From an uncultured Collinsella sp. (GTDB taxonomy: Bacteria > Actinomycetota > Coriobacteriia > Coriobacteriales > Coriobacteriaceae), in assembly GCA_900541135.1 (NCBI GenBank), contig UQIG01000001.1, forward strand, positions 74,454 through 138,453: a stretch of 64,000 bases of DNA, given 5' to 3'. The position numbers were made by a program, and so were the translations under genes. The notes below the pieces were generated by a model. The model ran no database searches and was not told where the DNA came from. It saw nothing but the letters and a program-made list of their open reading frames with translations. Shown in pieces: positions 1-6,621 of the stretch. Position 1 is the stretch's first letter. The number at the start of each line of letters is the position of its first letter.

Positions 1-283
1 CTGCGAGCGACCTTGCGCGGGCCTGCCGGCCCGTTGACCCAGGTGCACCCGGATAAATGGTACCCATCCGTTGGAACATGGACATCGCGGGAGGGCTGTT
101 TGGGCAAGCTAGGATGGATGAGCGGCGGGGTTCTAAATGCAATAATTCGAGCTAAAGGGCCTTGTACTCTCTTTTGTAAAACGCGAGGGTGCAATAAACT
201 CGACGATCCCCCTGAACCTTTTCTGAACGAATCAGCTCTTAGGCGGTATGACGCGACACGCATCGGTAGTGCTCGGACTGGGT
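1..283. other. Region without a recognisable gene
   Basis: Open frames cross this stretch, but none has a ribosome binding site, a recognisable motif or the codon use of the neighbours. It may be the end of something that lies left of the window. I see no tRNA or transposase in it. It leads directly into the first CATCGAGTGGG element. Confidence 0.4.
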
Positions 284-370
284 TAGTCATCGAGTGGGTA
301 TAGAACATACGTTCTGTATAACGTTATAGCACCAGGTGGCAGGCGTAGTTTCAATCGAAGCTACGCCTGC
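284..370 (+). promoter_or_regulatory. Element 1: CATCGAGTGGG motif, SOS box and covarying hairpin
   Basis: In order, the element has TAGTCATCGAGTGGG (284-298), a perfect LexA-type SOS box GAACATACGTTC (303-314), AT-rich sequence that could hold a -10 box, and a long hairpin. The hairpin arms are 339-348 and 361-370, continued inward by TTC/GAA to an AATC loop. The same order recurs at 2738-2820. Four stem pairs differ between the two copies, and all four differences are compensated, so the folded form appears to be selected. There is no T-run after the hairpin on either strand, so it is not a normal terminator. The function is unknown. An SOS-regulated small RNA or a recombination site are the two readings I consider. 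Confidence 0.6.
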
Positions 371-395
371 TGCTATATATGGGTTGATGGTGGTA

Positions 396-815
396 TCAAT
401 GACCGCGATGCTTCTGTTTGCGCTTCAGTTTTCGCTGCTCGAAGCGCGCCTCCGCCTCATCCGCGCGACGCTGGCTTCTTGCTTGAGCCGATTCCCGCTT
501 CATCGTCTCCCGCTGATTCGCGAGCGCCTGCTGCGCCTTGGTGCTCATCGCCGGCTGCTTGAGGGCCTTCGACGCCTCGCGGGCGCGGCGTTTGGGGTTC
601 CTCGCGGGCTTTCTTGTCTCTGCAGGTTCGTCGCCGAAGAACTCGAGCTTCGCCCATTTGCTTGCAACGAATTGCAGGATTTCCTCATCGGACGGCTCTG
701 CGCCGAAGACGATGCGGGCGGCGCCGTATCTGCCGTCCTCGACATGCTCCGCCAGCCCGACCCAGAATTGGCCGTCGTGATATACGGTCAGGGTGGACGA
801 CACGCTGATCTGCAT
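396..815 (-). CDS. yjdF: YjdF-family protein (DUF2992)
   Basis: A 139-aa protein. The N-terminal 55 residues carry the family signature: a LTVYHDGQFWVGLAE strand region, then FGAEPSDEEILQFV. The rest is a highly basic, helical tail rich in Lys and Arg that ends in KRKQKHRGH, the usual YjdF ending. The family is associated with RNA binding and, in Firmicutes, lies under the yjdF riboswitch, which senses azaaromatic compounds. The start at 815 is chosen because AAAGGAGG lies a few bases upstream; the open frame runs further 5' but without a ribosome binding site. It is alone on this strand between an unusual SOS/hairpin element downstream and the AbiF module upstream. A role in xenobiotic response is inferred from the family. 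Confidence 0.85.
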   Translation of the reverse strand: MQISVSSTLTVYHDGQFWVGLAEHVEDGRYGAARIVFGAEPSDEEILQFVASKWAKLEFFGDEPAETRKPARNPKRRAREASKALKQPAMSTKAQQALANQRETMKRESAQARSQRRADEAEARFEQRKLKRKQKHRGH

Positions 816-950
816 GGCTGGTTCCTCCTTTATGTAGATGACCATGCAGAGAAGGGACAACCAAGGAGGCAGGTTACTGATGCGGACTCCCGCACGCCCA
901 CGACTACCCGACGGGGACTGTGTTTTCATCTCTGGTGCCCGCATTGTAGC
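816..950 (-). promoter_or_regulatory. Candidate yjdF riboswitch leader
   Basis: About 130 bases of leader precede yjdF. On the minus strand they contain a CAGAGATGAAAA segment, a GGGTAGT segment, a strong GCGGGAGTCCGC hairpin and CCTGCCTCC before the ribosome binding site. The late CCTCC could pair with the Shine-Dalgarno sequence. Family knowledge says yjdF genes are often preceded by this riboswitch. I could not run a covariance model, so the call rests on gene identity plus structure. Confidence 0.45.
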
Positions 951-1061
951 ACGCGCGGATTCACGATGTTGATTGCCGGCGCCTAGACGGAGATGAAGGC
1001 GGTTCGATCTAGGTCAAGCCGGTCGCTCGTTCATGAAGCGGCCGATTCCCTGAAAATAAAA

Positions 1062-1079
1062 GGCGCCCACGAGGACACC
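1062..1079 (-). terminator. Weak terminator-like hairpin on the minus strand
   Basis: On the minus strand, GGTGTC and GGCGCC form a short stem containing G-U pairs, followed by TTTTATTTT. It lies just beyond the second RNA unit downstream of abiF and could be a backup stop for that transcript. Confidence 0.35.
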
Positions 1080-1121
1080 TACAGGCTATCTTCGAACTAC
1101 TTGGTTTGGGGCAGACGGAGG

Positions 1122-1250
1122 AAAAAAATAGGGCAGAATCGCTCTCACGATCCCGCCCCGCAAACCCGAGGGTTTCTAACTGGCTCCATTATTCCGGGCT
1201 TCTCAGTTCTGTCATTGACCCAGATATCACCCGTCTCCTATAGCGAGTGA
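1122..1250 (-). ncRNA. Candidate AbiF-associated small RNA, unit A
   Basis: On the minus strand this unit contains an AACTG...CAGTT stem, a tight AAACCC-TC-GGGTTT hairpin, then an 11-bp terminator stem (1131-1141 with 1148-1158) followed by TATTTTTTT. The last two parts are repeated, with changes, directly after the abiF stop codon (unit B). AbiF/Abi_2 genes are known to travel with a structured non-coding RNA (the abiF motif), so this is a plausible partner RNA. Its 5' end is not defined. A promoter between the two units (around 1225-1255) is possible but weak. Confidence 0.5.
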
Positions 1251-1254
1251 ATAT

Positions 1255-1308
1255 AAAAATAGGGCAGAGTCGCTTGCGCAAGTCCGCCCCTAAAACCGTG
1301 AAGGTTTT
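1255..1308 (-). terminator. Terminator unit B after abiF, similar to unit A
   Basis: Starting 13 bases after the abiF stop, the minus strand holds AAAACC-TTCAC-GGTTTT. A long imperfect stem follows (1278-1289 with 1262-1273) closed by a GCAA tetraloop, then TATTTTT. This is a good intrinsic terminator. The pairing of a small AAAC-type hairpin with a GGGCGG...CTGCCC terminator is shared with unit A about 130 bases downstream. Confidence 0.7.
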
Positions 1309-1320
1309 GCTATCTGCAGG

Positions 1321-2283
1321 CTATTCTACCAACCCGAGCGATTCTGTCAACCTGCGAAGGAACTCGAGCGCGGAGCGAGCTGCGGCGTCGGGCCCCTTGT
1401 CGGGCAGCGCCTCGGTTTCGCCGTCGGCCCTGGCGAACATCTCGGCGAGCTCGGATGCGGCGCGCGAGCGCGAGGAGCCCTCGGGTACCAAGCCGGAGTG
1501 CGCCACGAGCACGGTCGCGACCTCCTGCATGGCCGTATTCCCCATCCACTTCCTCCTGGTCGCCTTGGGAATTCCCACGGCGGCGACCCTTCGGGAGACG
1601 CCGCTGGACGCCGAGCCCCGGGCGGCGCCCCTCTCGGCGAAGCAGTTGATCAGGCACGAGCCGTGCGCGGCGCAGTTGCGGACGGACTTCACGCGCTTGA
1701 GGTCGTAGTGGGAGGCCTCGAGGCGCCTGTCGCCCCATCGCCTGGCGCAGAAGCGCACGAAGTCGATGAGGGTGCCGAACGAGGTGAGCTCAAGGAAGGC
1801 CCAGGCAGGCATGTCGCCGGAGTACTTCGCGTAGAGGCTCGAGCTGTAGGGGCTGCGGCCGCTCATCTTGAGCTCGCGCAGGCGGTACTCCCTGTTTGCA
1901 GTGGTAAGCGATGCCATGTAGTCGGCCACGATGGCGTAGCCGTCCTCTCCACGGTCCTCCATCTCGCGAAGCAGTGTCACCTTCTGGAAATGCTCGATGT
2001 CGAGCGTCATGCCGAGCAGGGCGTGGCGCAGCTCCTGGTCGAGCGCCGCGAGCAGGCGCAGCTGGCCGAAGTCGAGGTCTACGTAGCGGCCGTCGCGCGG
2101 GCCTCCCTCGTATTTCGAGAAGAGTTTGCGGTAGGATGCGAGCTTGAAGAAGTTGCACTTGTCGCGCAGGTAGTCCGCGGCCTCTTCCTCGGAACACAGT
2201 TCGAAGGCTACGCCCTTCTGCTTGAGGTGCTCTATCTGCTGCTCGATCGTGAGGATCGGCTTCCTATCGTGGGGTTCGGCCAT
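1321..2283 (-). CDS. abiF: AbiF/AbiD-like abortive infection protein (Abi_2 HEPN family)
   Basis: A 320-aa protein. The N-terminus (LTIEQQIEHLKQKGV, then YLRDKCNFFKLASYRKLF) is typical of the Abi_2 family, as is the middle part with LDIEHFQKVTLL. The motif RNCAAH at residues 202-207 fits the RX4-6H active site of HEPN ribonucleases and sits in the expected C-terminal half. Members block phage growth or act as toxins by cleaving RNA, and Cas13 has been proposed to descend from this group. The start has a GACAGGAGACC ribosome binding site. Two similar terminator-ended RNA units follow the gene. Residues 220-320 look less conserved to me. Phage defence here is inferred from family. Confidence 0.85.
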   Translation of the reverse strand: MAEPHDRKPILTIEQQIEHLKQKGVAFELCSEEEAADYLRDKCNFFKLASYRKLFSKYEGGPRDGRYVDLDFGQLRLLAALDQELRHALLGMTLDIEHFQKVTLLREMEDRGEDGYAIVADYMASLTTANREYRLRELKMSGRSPYSSSLYAKYSGDMPAWAFLELTSFGTLIDFVRFCARRWGDRRLEASHYDLKRVKSVRNCAAHGSCLINCFAERGAARGSASSGVSRRVAAVGIPKATRRKWMGNTAMQEVATVLVAHSGLVPEGSSRSRAASELAEMFARADGETEALPDKGPDAAARSALEFLRRLTESLGLVE

Positions 2284-2737
2284 GCTCGGTCTCCTGTCAT
2301 TGATTTGAGAATCCTATTCTACCAGCATGTTTGCCCTGAATCCTGAAGGCCCGTTCGCCAACTCATAAGCAAGCCACCTGAGACTACTCACTTTGTTCAC
2401 GAATGGCGAAGACCTGCGACCTGGGGTTTTGCAAATGGCGCGCAAGCCACCCGCGTTAATTCACTTGCGATTGCAGCTGGCGGCTTGCGGGCAAAAGGGC
2501 GGTTGAGTTTCAAAACGGGCGTTTTCGGCGCCATCGAGCCTCCAAAGGCGACCCGCCGCGCACTTTGGGACAAAAACAAAAACTCAAAGCCCTGAGTTTG
2601 AAAAAAGTTTTTGAGGTTGTCCCAGCTTTTGTCCCCGAAGCCGACGAAACGCGACATCGCGTCATTCGGCGGCACGCGTTCCGTGTCGATGCCGAAAACT
2701 GGGTGTAACTGGAGTGACGGGACGGCAGAACCGACGC
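2284..2737. other. Gene-free stretch with strong secondary structure
   Basis: No open frame here looks real. The centre (about 2565-2635) can fold into a long interrupted hairpin: GGGACAAAAAC faces GTTGTCCC, and inside it AACTCA faces TGAGTT. The 5' part contains the abiF promoter region. The structured part could be a non-coding RNA or the decayed end of a mobile element. It stops at the second CATCGAGTGGG element. Confidence 0.4.
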
Positions 2738-2820
2738 CATCGAGTGGGAATAGAACAGACGTTCGATAAAATAATATAGTATCAGATAGCGGGCACGGTT
2801 TCAATTGAATCCGTGCCCGC
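2738..2820 (+). promoter_or_regulatory. Element 2: CATCGAGTGGG motif, SOS box and covarying hairpin
   Basis: This is the second copy of the element at 284-370. It has CATCGAGTGGG (2738-2748), the SOS box GAACAGACGTTCGA (from 2753), an AT-rich part with TATAGT, and a hairpin with arms 2789-2798 and 2811-2820 around TTTCAATTGAAT. Loop and flanks match copy 1 (both end GCTGCTRTAT), whereas the stem sequence differs at four pairs with full compensation. Confidence 0.6.
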
Positions 2821-2907
2821 TGCTGTATGCGTGTCCCTGCATGCCCAATATGCGCCGTAAAAGCCGTCTTCTTCGACGTCAAAGTGAATGCGCTTCGTTT
2901 TTGCCTC

Positions 2908-3738
2908 TCAAAATCTTATTTTCACGATTTGCATTTTCATCCCGTTGTCACCGACCCTTGCGAGAAACCGGAAAAAGCCGCTGACAGAAGGGTCTCTCAA
3001 ATCGTTGTAGCCCAGCATATAGCCGCGACTTGTGACCTGCAGACGGCTGTCCCACGTGCCGATTTCCTTGGCGGCATCCGAAACCGCAAAATATGCCCCC
3101 ACATCCTTGATTTTTGCAGTCTTAAGCCATGTTTTTGCGATCATCTTTACCGCCGTCCGATTGGCAGCATCAAAGACCAGCACACTGCCGGTGAAAGCGT
3201 CCGCCATCCCCCGCACCAGTTCCCGGACCTGCTGGGTCAGAAAGTAATAGAACACCCCGGAGGCAAAGAACGCCGCCCCGCGGGAGGCATCGATTTTGCT
3301 AAACCATGCGGTGTCTTTCAGGTCGCAGGGGATATTTTGTTCTCGATCCCCGGCGGGCAGTAGCTGCTGCCGCAAGGCAATCACATCCGGGAAGTCCAGA
3401 TTATAGATCTTGCATCTACCGTTGTCGCAGGTTCTGCCGGTGTTATCCAGCCCGCAGCCCAGATTGACCACCGCCGCATTGGGGTGGCCTTTCAGGTAAT
3501 CCCGCACCTCGAAAGCAAGATCACTCTGCCGTGTGGCCACCTCCAGCGCACCAAAGCGCTGCATCAGGCTGCGGGAGTTTTTCTCTGCCTCTGAAAAGTC
3601 GTAGTCGATCTGGTCGAGCAGACGAACCGCTGTTTCATCCCTGTAAAGGTTCGGGTACAACTCCGTACACAGCTTCCGGGAATACAGCGGGAGGATCAGC
3701 GTCTCCTGCACGGTGTTTTTCTCAATTTTGCATTTCAT
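2908..3738 (-). CDS. Class I SAM methyltransferase, leucine carboxyl methyltransferase (TcmP-like) family
   Basis: A 276-aa protein. The SAM-binding glycine loop is VVNLGCGLDNTG (residues about 90-101), followed by the acidic strand YNLDFPDVIALR, both characteristic of the LCM/TcmP O-methyltransferase group. The N-terminal YSRKL and the late SRGYMLGYN also fit. The substrate is unknown. The start is preceded by GGAAGG. It is the last of three methyltransferases on the same strand, probably one transcription unit running from about 5100 down. The sequence looks closer to Firmicutes proteins than the core genes do, which suggests transfer. Confidence 0.8.
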   Translation of the reverse strand: MKCKIEKNTVQETLILPLYSRKLCTELYPNLYRDETAVRLLDQIDYDFSEAEKNSRSLMQRFGALEVATRQSDLAFEVRDYLKGHPNAAVVNLGCGLDNTGRTCDNGRCKIYNLDFPDVIALRQQLLPAGDREQNIPCDLKDTAWFSKIDASRGAAFFASGVFYYFLTQQVRELVRGMADAFTGSVLVFDAANRTAVKMIAKTWLKTAKIKDVGAYFAVSDAAKEIGTWDSRLQVTSRGYMLGYNDLRDPSVSGFFRFLARVGDNGMKMQIVKIRF

Positions 3739-3749
3739 AGGTTCCTTCC

Positions 3750-3815
3750 TCAGTGAATAAAAACTGTCATAATTACCGCCAGCACAGCCGCTATGACCGT
3801 CATGTCTATCGCCAT
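3750..3815 (-). CDS. Possible 21-aa hydrophobic peptide
   Basis: A short frame between two methyltransferase genes reads MAIDMTVIAAVLAVIMTVFIH, a single hydrophobic stretch. The same frame is open upstream into the end of the preceding methyltransferase gene. It is therefore either a small membrane peptide or the tail of a deleted membrane protein. No clear ribosome binding site is present. Low confidence. Confidence 0.25.
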   Translation of the reverse strand: MAIDMTVIAAVLAVIMTVFIH

Positions 3816-3852
3816 GTGCAGGATGGATGAAAAATGCCCGTGCTTGATGCCC

Positions 3853-4458
3853 CTACTTCCGCGCCGTGACGCAGAGCCACTTTTCCTTTTTGTGTATCTG
3901 CACCTCGTGAAAACCCGCCTGCTCCAGACATGCCTTTAATTCAATGTCCTTGTAGATGGTCATGCCGCCGATGATCTGCGTCCACCTCTCGTCCTTGTCC
4001 GTATCGCCATTGCTCTCGTTGCAGATGAGAATTGTCCCGCCTGGCTTCAGCGTCCGCCAGACCTCACGGAAGCATCGGGGCAAATCAGGCCAAAAATAGA
4101 CGGTCTCAAAGGCCGTGGCGGCATCGAAGTAGCTATCCTCAAACACCATATCCGCCACACTGCCTTGCAGAACGGCGCAACGCCCCTCCTGAATTGCAAT
4201 TCGGTTGAGCTTTCTAGTCTTCTCCACGCTGACGGGCGAATAGTCGACGCCCTTGACGACGCCATGCGGGCATTTTTTCAGCAGCCGTTTTATGTTCGCC
4301 CCGCCGCCGCAGCCGCAATCCAGCACCTTGGCATTTGGCGCAAGTCGTAGAAATCGAAGTCCCCACCGCGCCACAGGGCTGTGGCCTAGATTCATCATGG
4401 CAACCATAAGTTTTCCGCCGAGGCCCACGGGCTTGCGGGTGTTTTCAAAGAACGACAT
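3853..4458 (-). CDS. Class I SAM-dependent methyltransferase
   Basis: A 201-aa protein. The glycine-rich loop VLDCGCGGG (residues about 44-52) starts the SAM-binding Rossmann fold. GVDYSP supplies the acidic residue of strand 2, and LKPGGTILIC is the usual post-motif III turn. The N-terminal MNLGHSPVARWGLRFL is seen in methyltransferases of this type, whose substrates are unknown. The start at 4458 has CGGAGAG upstream. The gene overlaps the end of the next upstream methyltransferase gene by 14 bases, indicating translational coupling. Confidence 0.8.
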   Translation of the reverse strand: MSFFENTRKPVGLGGKLMVAMMNLGHSPVARWGLRFLRLAPNAKVLDCGCGGGANIKRLLKKCPHGVVKGVDYSPVSVEKTRKLNRIAIQEGRCAVLQGSVADMVFEDSYFDAATAFETVYFWPDLPRCFREVWRTLKPGGTILICNESNGDTDKDERWTQIIGGMTIYKDIELKACLEQAGFHEVQIHKKEKWLCVTARK

Positions 4459-5074
4459 CTGGTCTCTCCGATTTTGTGCATTCCGCATAGGTCAACGGGA
4501 ACGAGGCCTTCAGCACCGCGCTTTTCTGCACCGCCCAGCCGTTTTGACGCAGGAAACGTAGGTATTCCTCGCTTGTCCACCTGCTGTGGAGGGGGAATCC
4601 CGCCATACTCATGAAAAAGGCTTTTGCCTTGCCGGAAACCGAGTTCCCCGCGTGGGTGAAGGTTGGAGCGATGAGCACGCCGTCGTCCTTCAGCACCCGC
4701 CTGATTTCTTGCAGGGCCTTTTCCGGATGCGGCACTATGTGAAGTGCGTTGGACACGATCACCACTTCGAAGGACTTCTGTGCATAGGGCAGGCGGAACA
4801 TATCTTGTACGGAAAAGTGCAGCTTTGCGGATTGATTGTCCCGCTTTGCTTCAAGGATCATCTTTGCAGAGGCGTCCGTAGCCTCGATGTGCGCCGCCGC
4901 ATTCACGATGCTCTTTGCGATAAGCCCCGTGCCGGTGGCGACCTCCAGTACGGTTTTTGCTTTCACTACCGGCCGGATCAGCCCATACATCTTCTCATAC
5001 GCCGCCCGGTCGTTTCGCATGAAACGGTCATACCGACCGGCGTTCTTGTCCCAGAAACCCTCGCGTTCGTGCAT
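4445..5074 (-). CDS. Class I SAM-dependent methyltransferase (Methyltransf_11 type)
   Basis: A 209-aa protein and first gene of the three-methyltransferase unit. VLEVATGTGLIAKS is motif I, IEATDASAKMI supplies the acidic residue, and IVSNALHIVPHPEKALQEIRRVLKDDG covers motifs II and III. The ATG at 5074 is preferred to a TTG further out. Upstream lie two palindromic operators, one of them DtxR-like. That link suggests control by a metal-responsive repressor, as for methyltransferases that travel with metallophore or siderophore genes, although no transporter is present here. That role is inference only. Confidence 0.8.
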   Translation of the reverse strand: MHEREGFWDKNAGRYDRFMRNDRAAYEKMYGLIRPVVKAKTVLEVATGTGLIAKSIVNAAAHIEATDASAKMILEAKRDNQSAKLHFSVQDMFRLPYAQKSFEVVIVSNALHIVPHPEKALQEIRRVLKDDGVLIAPTFTHAGNSVSGKAKAFFMSMAGFPLHSRWTSEEYLRFLRQNGWAVQKSAVLKASFPLTYAECTKSERPDVVL

Positions 5075-5091
5075 GGCTGTCGCCCCCAAAC

Positions 5092-5148
5092 AGTTAGAGC
5101 CAGCTAACTATAACACACGAATCATGCAGTAAGATAAGGCTAACCTTA
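5092..5148 (-). promoter_or_regulatory. Promoter region with two palindromes (AGTTAG-N6-CTAACT and a DtxR/IdeR-like box)
   Basis: AGTTAG and CTAACT arms (5092-5109) form a perfect inverted repeat with a 6-base spacer, 18 bases from the first methyltransferase start codon. Further upstream, TAAGGCTAACCTTA (5135-5148) resembles the core of DtxR/IdeR operators. A TTATAG -10-like box lies between them on the minus strand. Two repressors, or one repressor with two sites, could act here. Confidence 0.5.
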
Positions 5149-5297
5149 TTTTCTTGGCTAAGACGCATCTCTTCGGTTTTCGCTTATAACGGCGCGAGTC
5201 AGATACTAGGCTGAAGCTGAAGAAGGAGCTTGGCGGACAGGTAGGTCGATACCGGTTCCCGGAACGGTGATCCAGCCAATTACACCAGGGCCCTAGT

Positions 5298-5368
5298 CAT
5301 CGAGTGGGAATAGATAATTCCTTGGTTATGGGGGTATAAATTTGATTCCCTTTAGGATAAACCCCCAT
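5298..5368 (+). repeat. Element 3: third copy of the CATCGAGTGGG motif with a hairpin
   Basis: TAGTCATCGAGTGGGAATAGA is nearly identical to copy 1, but the SOS box is missing. A hairpin follows with arms ATGGGGGT (5328-5335) and ACCCCCAT (5361-5368) around a longer, unrelated loop. It precedes the ToxN-like module. This copy keeps the boundary motif and the hairpin idea but neither the loop nor the LexA site. Confidence 0.5.
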
Positions 5369-5379
5369 GATTATATGAA

Positions 5380-5637
5380 TTGACCTGCTGACTCCAATGA
5401 AGATTGGAGGGTAACGGCCAGGGGTGACGGCCCAGCGAGTGTTATTTTGCGAGCTATACGCATTGAAAGCGGCCTTTCGTGGTATAAACTACTTGCCGGA
5501 AGCCGCGGCTTTCAGAGTACGGCTTACGTGTACGTTTAACCTCCGTGGGCGACGGGGTGCCGCAAGGCGTAGAATATCGCCCACCTGTAGGGGCCTGCAG
5601 CGATGCGGGCCCCGTCTCGTATGAAGGGGGCGAACCG
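5380..5637 (+). ncRNA. Structured leader upstream of the type III toxin, candidate antitoxin RNA
   Basis: Type III toxins are preceded by an antitoxin RNA and usually a terminator. This 250-base leader contains GAAAG-CGGC-CTTTC, a GAAGCC-GC-GGCTTTC hairpin and a stable GGGGCC...GGCCCC hairpin with a GCGA tetraloop (about 5591-5616) just before the gene. I could not find the tandem repeats expected of classical ToxI. If this is the antitoxin, it is single-copy or its repeats have diverged. Confidence 0.35.
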
Positions 5638-6087
5638 ATGAAGATCGTATCCATCTCCCAGGACTTCTTCGACCTCGTCGAGGGCGACCGCGAACTCATG
5701 CTTAAGCACAATCGTCCCTGCATCGTGGTGGTGAGGCTGCGTTTCCGCGGGAAGCGCAGGGACTTCGCCGTGCCGCTGCGTTCCAACATCGCCCCTAACG
5801 TGCCCAAAGACCAGTACTTTGCGTTGCCACCCCGCCCCACGACGCGCCCCGGCTGCCGCCACGGCATCCACTACATCAAGATGTTCCCCATAACCAAGGC
5901 CTACCAGCGCCGCTTCAGGACCGAGGGCTCGGCCTACTACGAGACGCTCCAGCGCATCATCGACGGCAACACCAAGCGCATTGTCTCCGAGTGCCAGGCA
6001 TACCTCGACCGCTACGAGCGCGAGGGAAGGCCTCGCTTTGCCGTCGACATCGACCGCATCGTGGGGCTGCTGGAGGGCGAGAAGTAG
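5638..6087 (+). CDS. Type III toxin-antitoxin toxin, ToxN/TenpN-like endoribonuclease
   Basis: A 149-aa protein. The N-terminal pattern MKIVSISQDFFDLV, a central strand RPCIVVVRLRFRGKRRDFAVPLRSNI (shown to position about 51) and ITKAYQRRF match the ToxN/AbiQ/TenpN fold. In those toxins the PLxSN/TS loop carries catalytic residues. Such toxins cleave RNA and are held inactive by a small RNA encoded upstream. The length fits TenpN and CptN (about 150 aa). The start at 5638 follows GAAGGGGGCGAACC; an upstream in-frame ATG lacks a ribosome binding site and would translate the structured leader. A perfect terminator follows. Phage defence is inferred from the family and the neighbours. Confidence 0.7.
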   Translation: MKIVSISQDFFDLVEGDRELMLKHNRPCIVVVRLRFRGKRRDFAVPLRSNIAPNVPKDQYFALPPRPTTRPGCRHGIHYIKMFPITKAYQRRFRTEGSAYYETLQRIIDGNTKRIVSECQAYLDRYEREGRPRFAVDIDRIVGLLEGEK

Positions 6088-6111
6088 GGCACCTCGGCTC
6101 AGTCTCGAGTC

Positions 6112-6134
6112 ATGCGGAGCCGCTCCGCATTTTT
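6112..6134 (+). terminator. Intrinsic terminator after the type III toxin
   Basis: ATGCGGAG and CTCCGCAT form a perfect 8-bp stem with a three-base loop, followed by TTTT. Confidence 0.85.
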
Positions 6135-6621
6135 GAACGCCGCGTGTGCGTCCCAAATACTTGAGAAATAAGCTGTGAAATGCAGTGGCGCGCCCGTGCC
6201 CGTGTACAGCCATCGCCATCAGCGTCTGCGGTGCGCTACGATATCAGGTTGATTTTCAATCTCAACGCAACAGTCTGAGCGTACCCCGCGTTTCCGCAGC
6301 TAGCGCAACGCGGAAATAGCTCACGGCGCCTGGCCGCCGCCTCGTTTCCGCAGGTGGAGAGGCTATGGAGGCCGGTGCCCCCATGCCGCCTCCGCATGCT
6401 CCGCCAGCCCGCCGCGCAGCCGTTCCGGACTCAGCGCAACGGGCCCTCCGGCCCATGTCCCGGCCCGACGCCTACCCCGTCAGCGGTCCCTCGCCCCTCG
6501 CGGCCCTGGCCCTGTCGATGCAGCCGGGCGTGAGGTCGAGCTCGCCGGGCGCCAGCTCCTCTATCCCGAACACCCCATAGTCTTTCTGGGATAATGGCGT
6601 TATCGAGAAAGTGGGTGGGAA
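6135..6621. other. Gap with a minus-strand gene remnant
   Basis: No complete gene. On the minus strand, a frame ending at 6472 encodes FGIEELAPGELDLTPGCID followed by about 15 residues, and it has no start codon before the next gene. It reads like the C-terminal end of a lost protein that I do not recognise. A GTTGA-N9-TCAAC palindrome lies at 6248-6266 and a GTTTCCGC/GCGGAAA hairpin near 6290-6315. The last bases lead into the HEPN gene. Confidence 0.4.

Noticed and set aside
13..303. 96-aa open frame at the left edge
   Set aside because: No ribosome binding site or family resemblance, and its end runs into the SOS/hairpin element.
349..359. TTTCAATCGAA loop read as a CRISPR repeat
   Set aside because: It resembles the GTTTCAAT of some repeats, but only two copies exist, they are 2.45 kb apart, and no spacers or cas genes are present.
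336..986. Plus-strand frame beginning with a hydrophobic stretch (MVVSMTAMLLFALQFSLL) downstream of SOS element 1, resembling a small toxin
   Set aside because: It is antisense to the well-supported yjdF gene and has no early stop codon, so the hydrophobic run is most likely the shadow of the basic YjdF tail. An SOS-driven toxic peptide cannot be excluded, but I do not claim it.
2397..2882. 161-aa minus-strand frame across element 2
   Set aside because: It crosses the SOS box and hairpin, and has no start signal or motif.
6248..6266. GTTGA-N9-TCAAC palindrome as a Fur-like operator
   Set aside because: No gene starts close to it, and the match is too loose to name a regulator.
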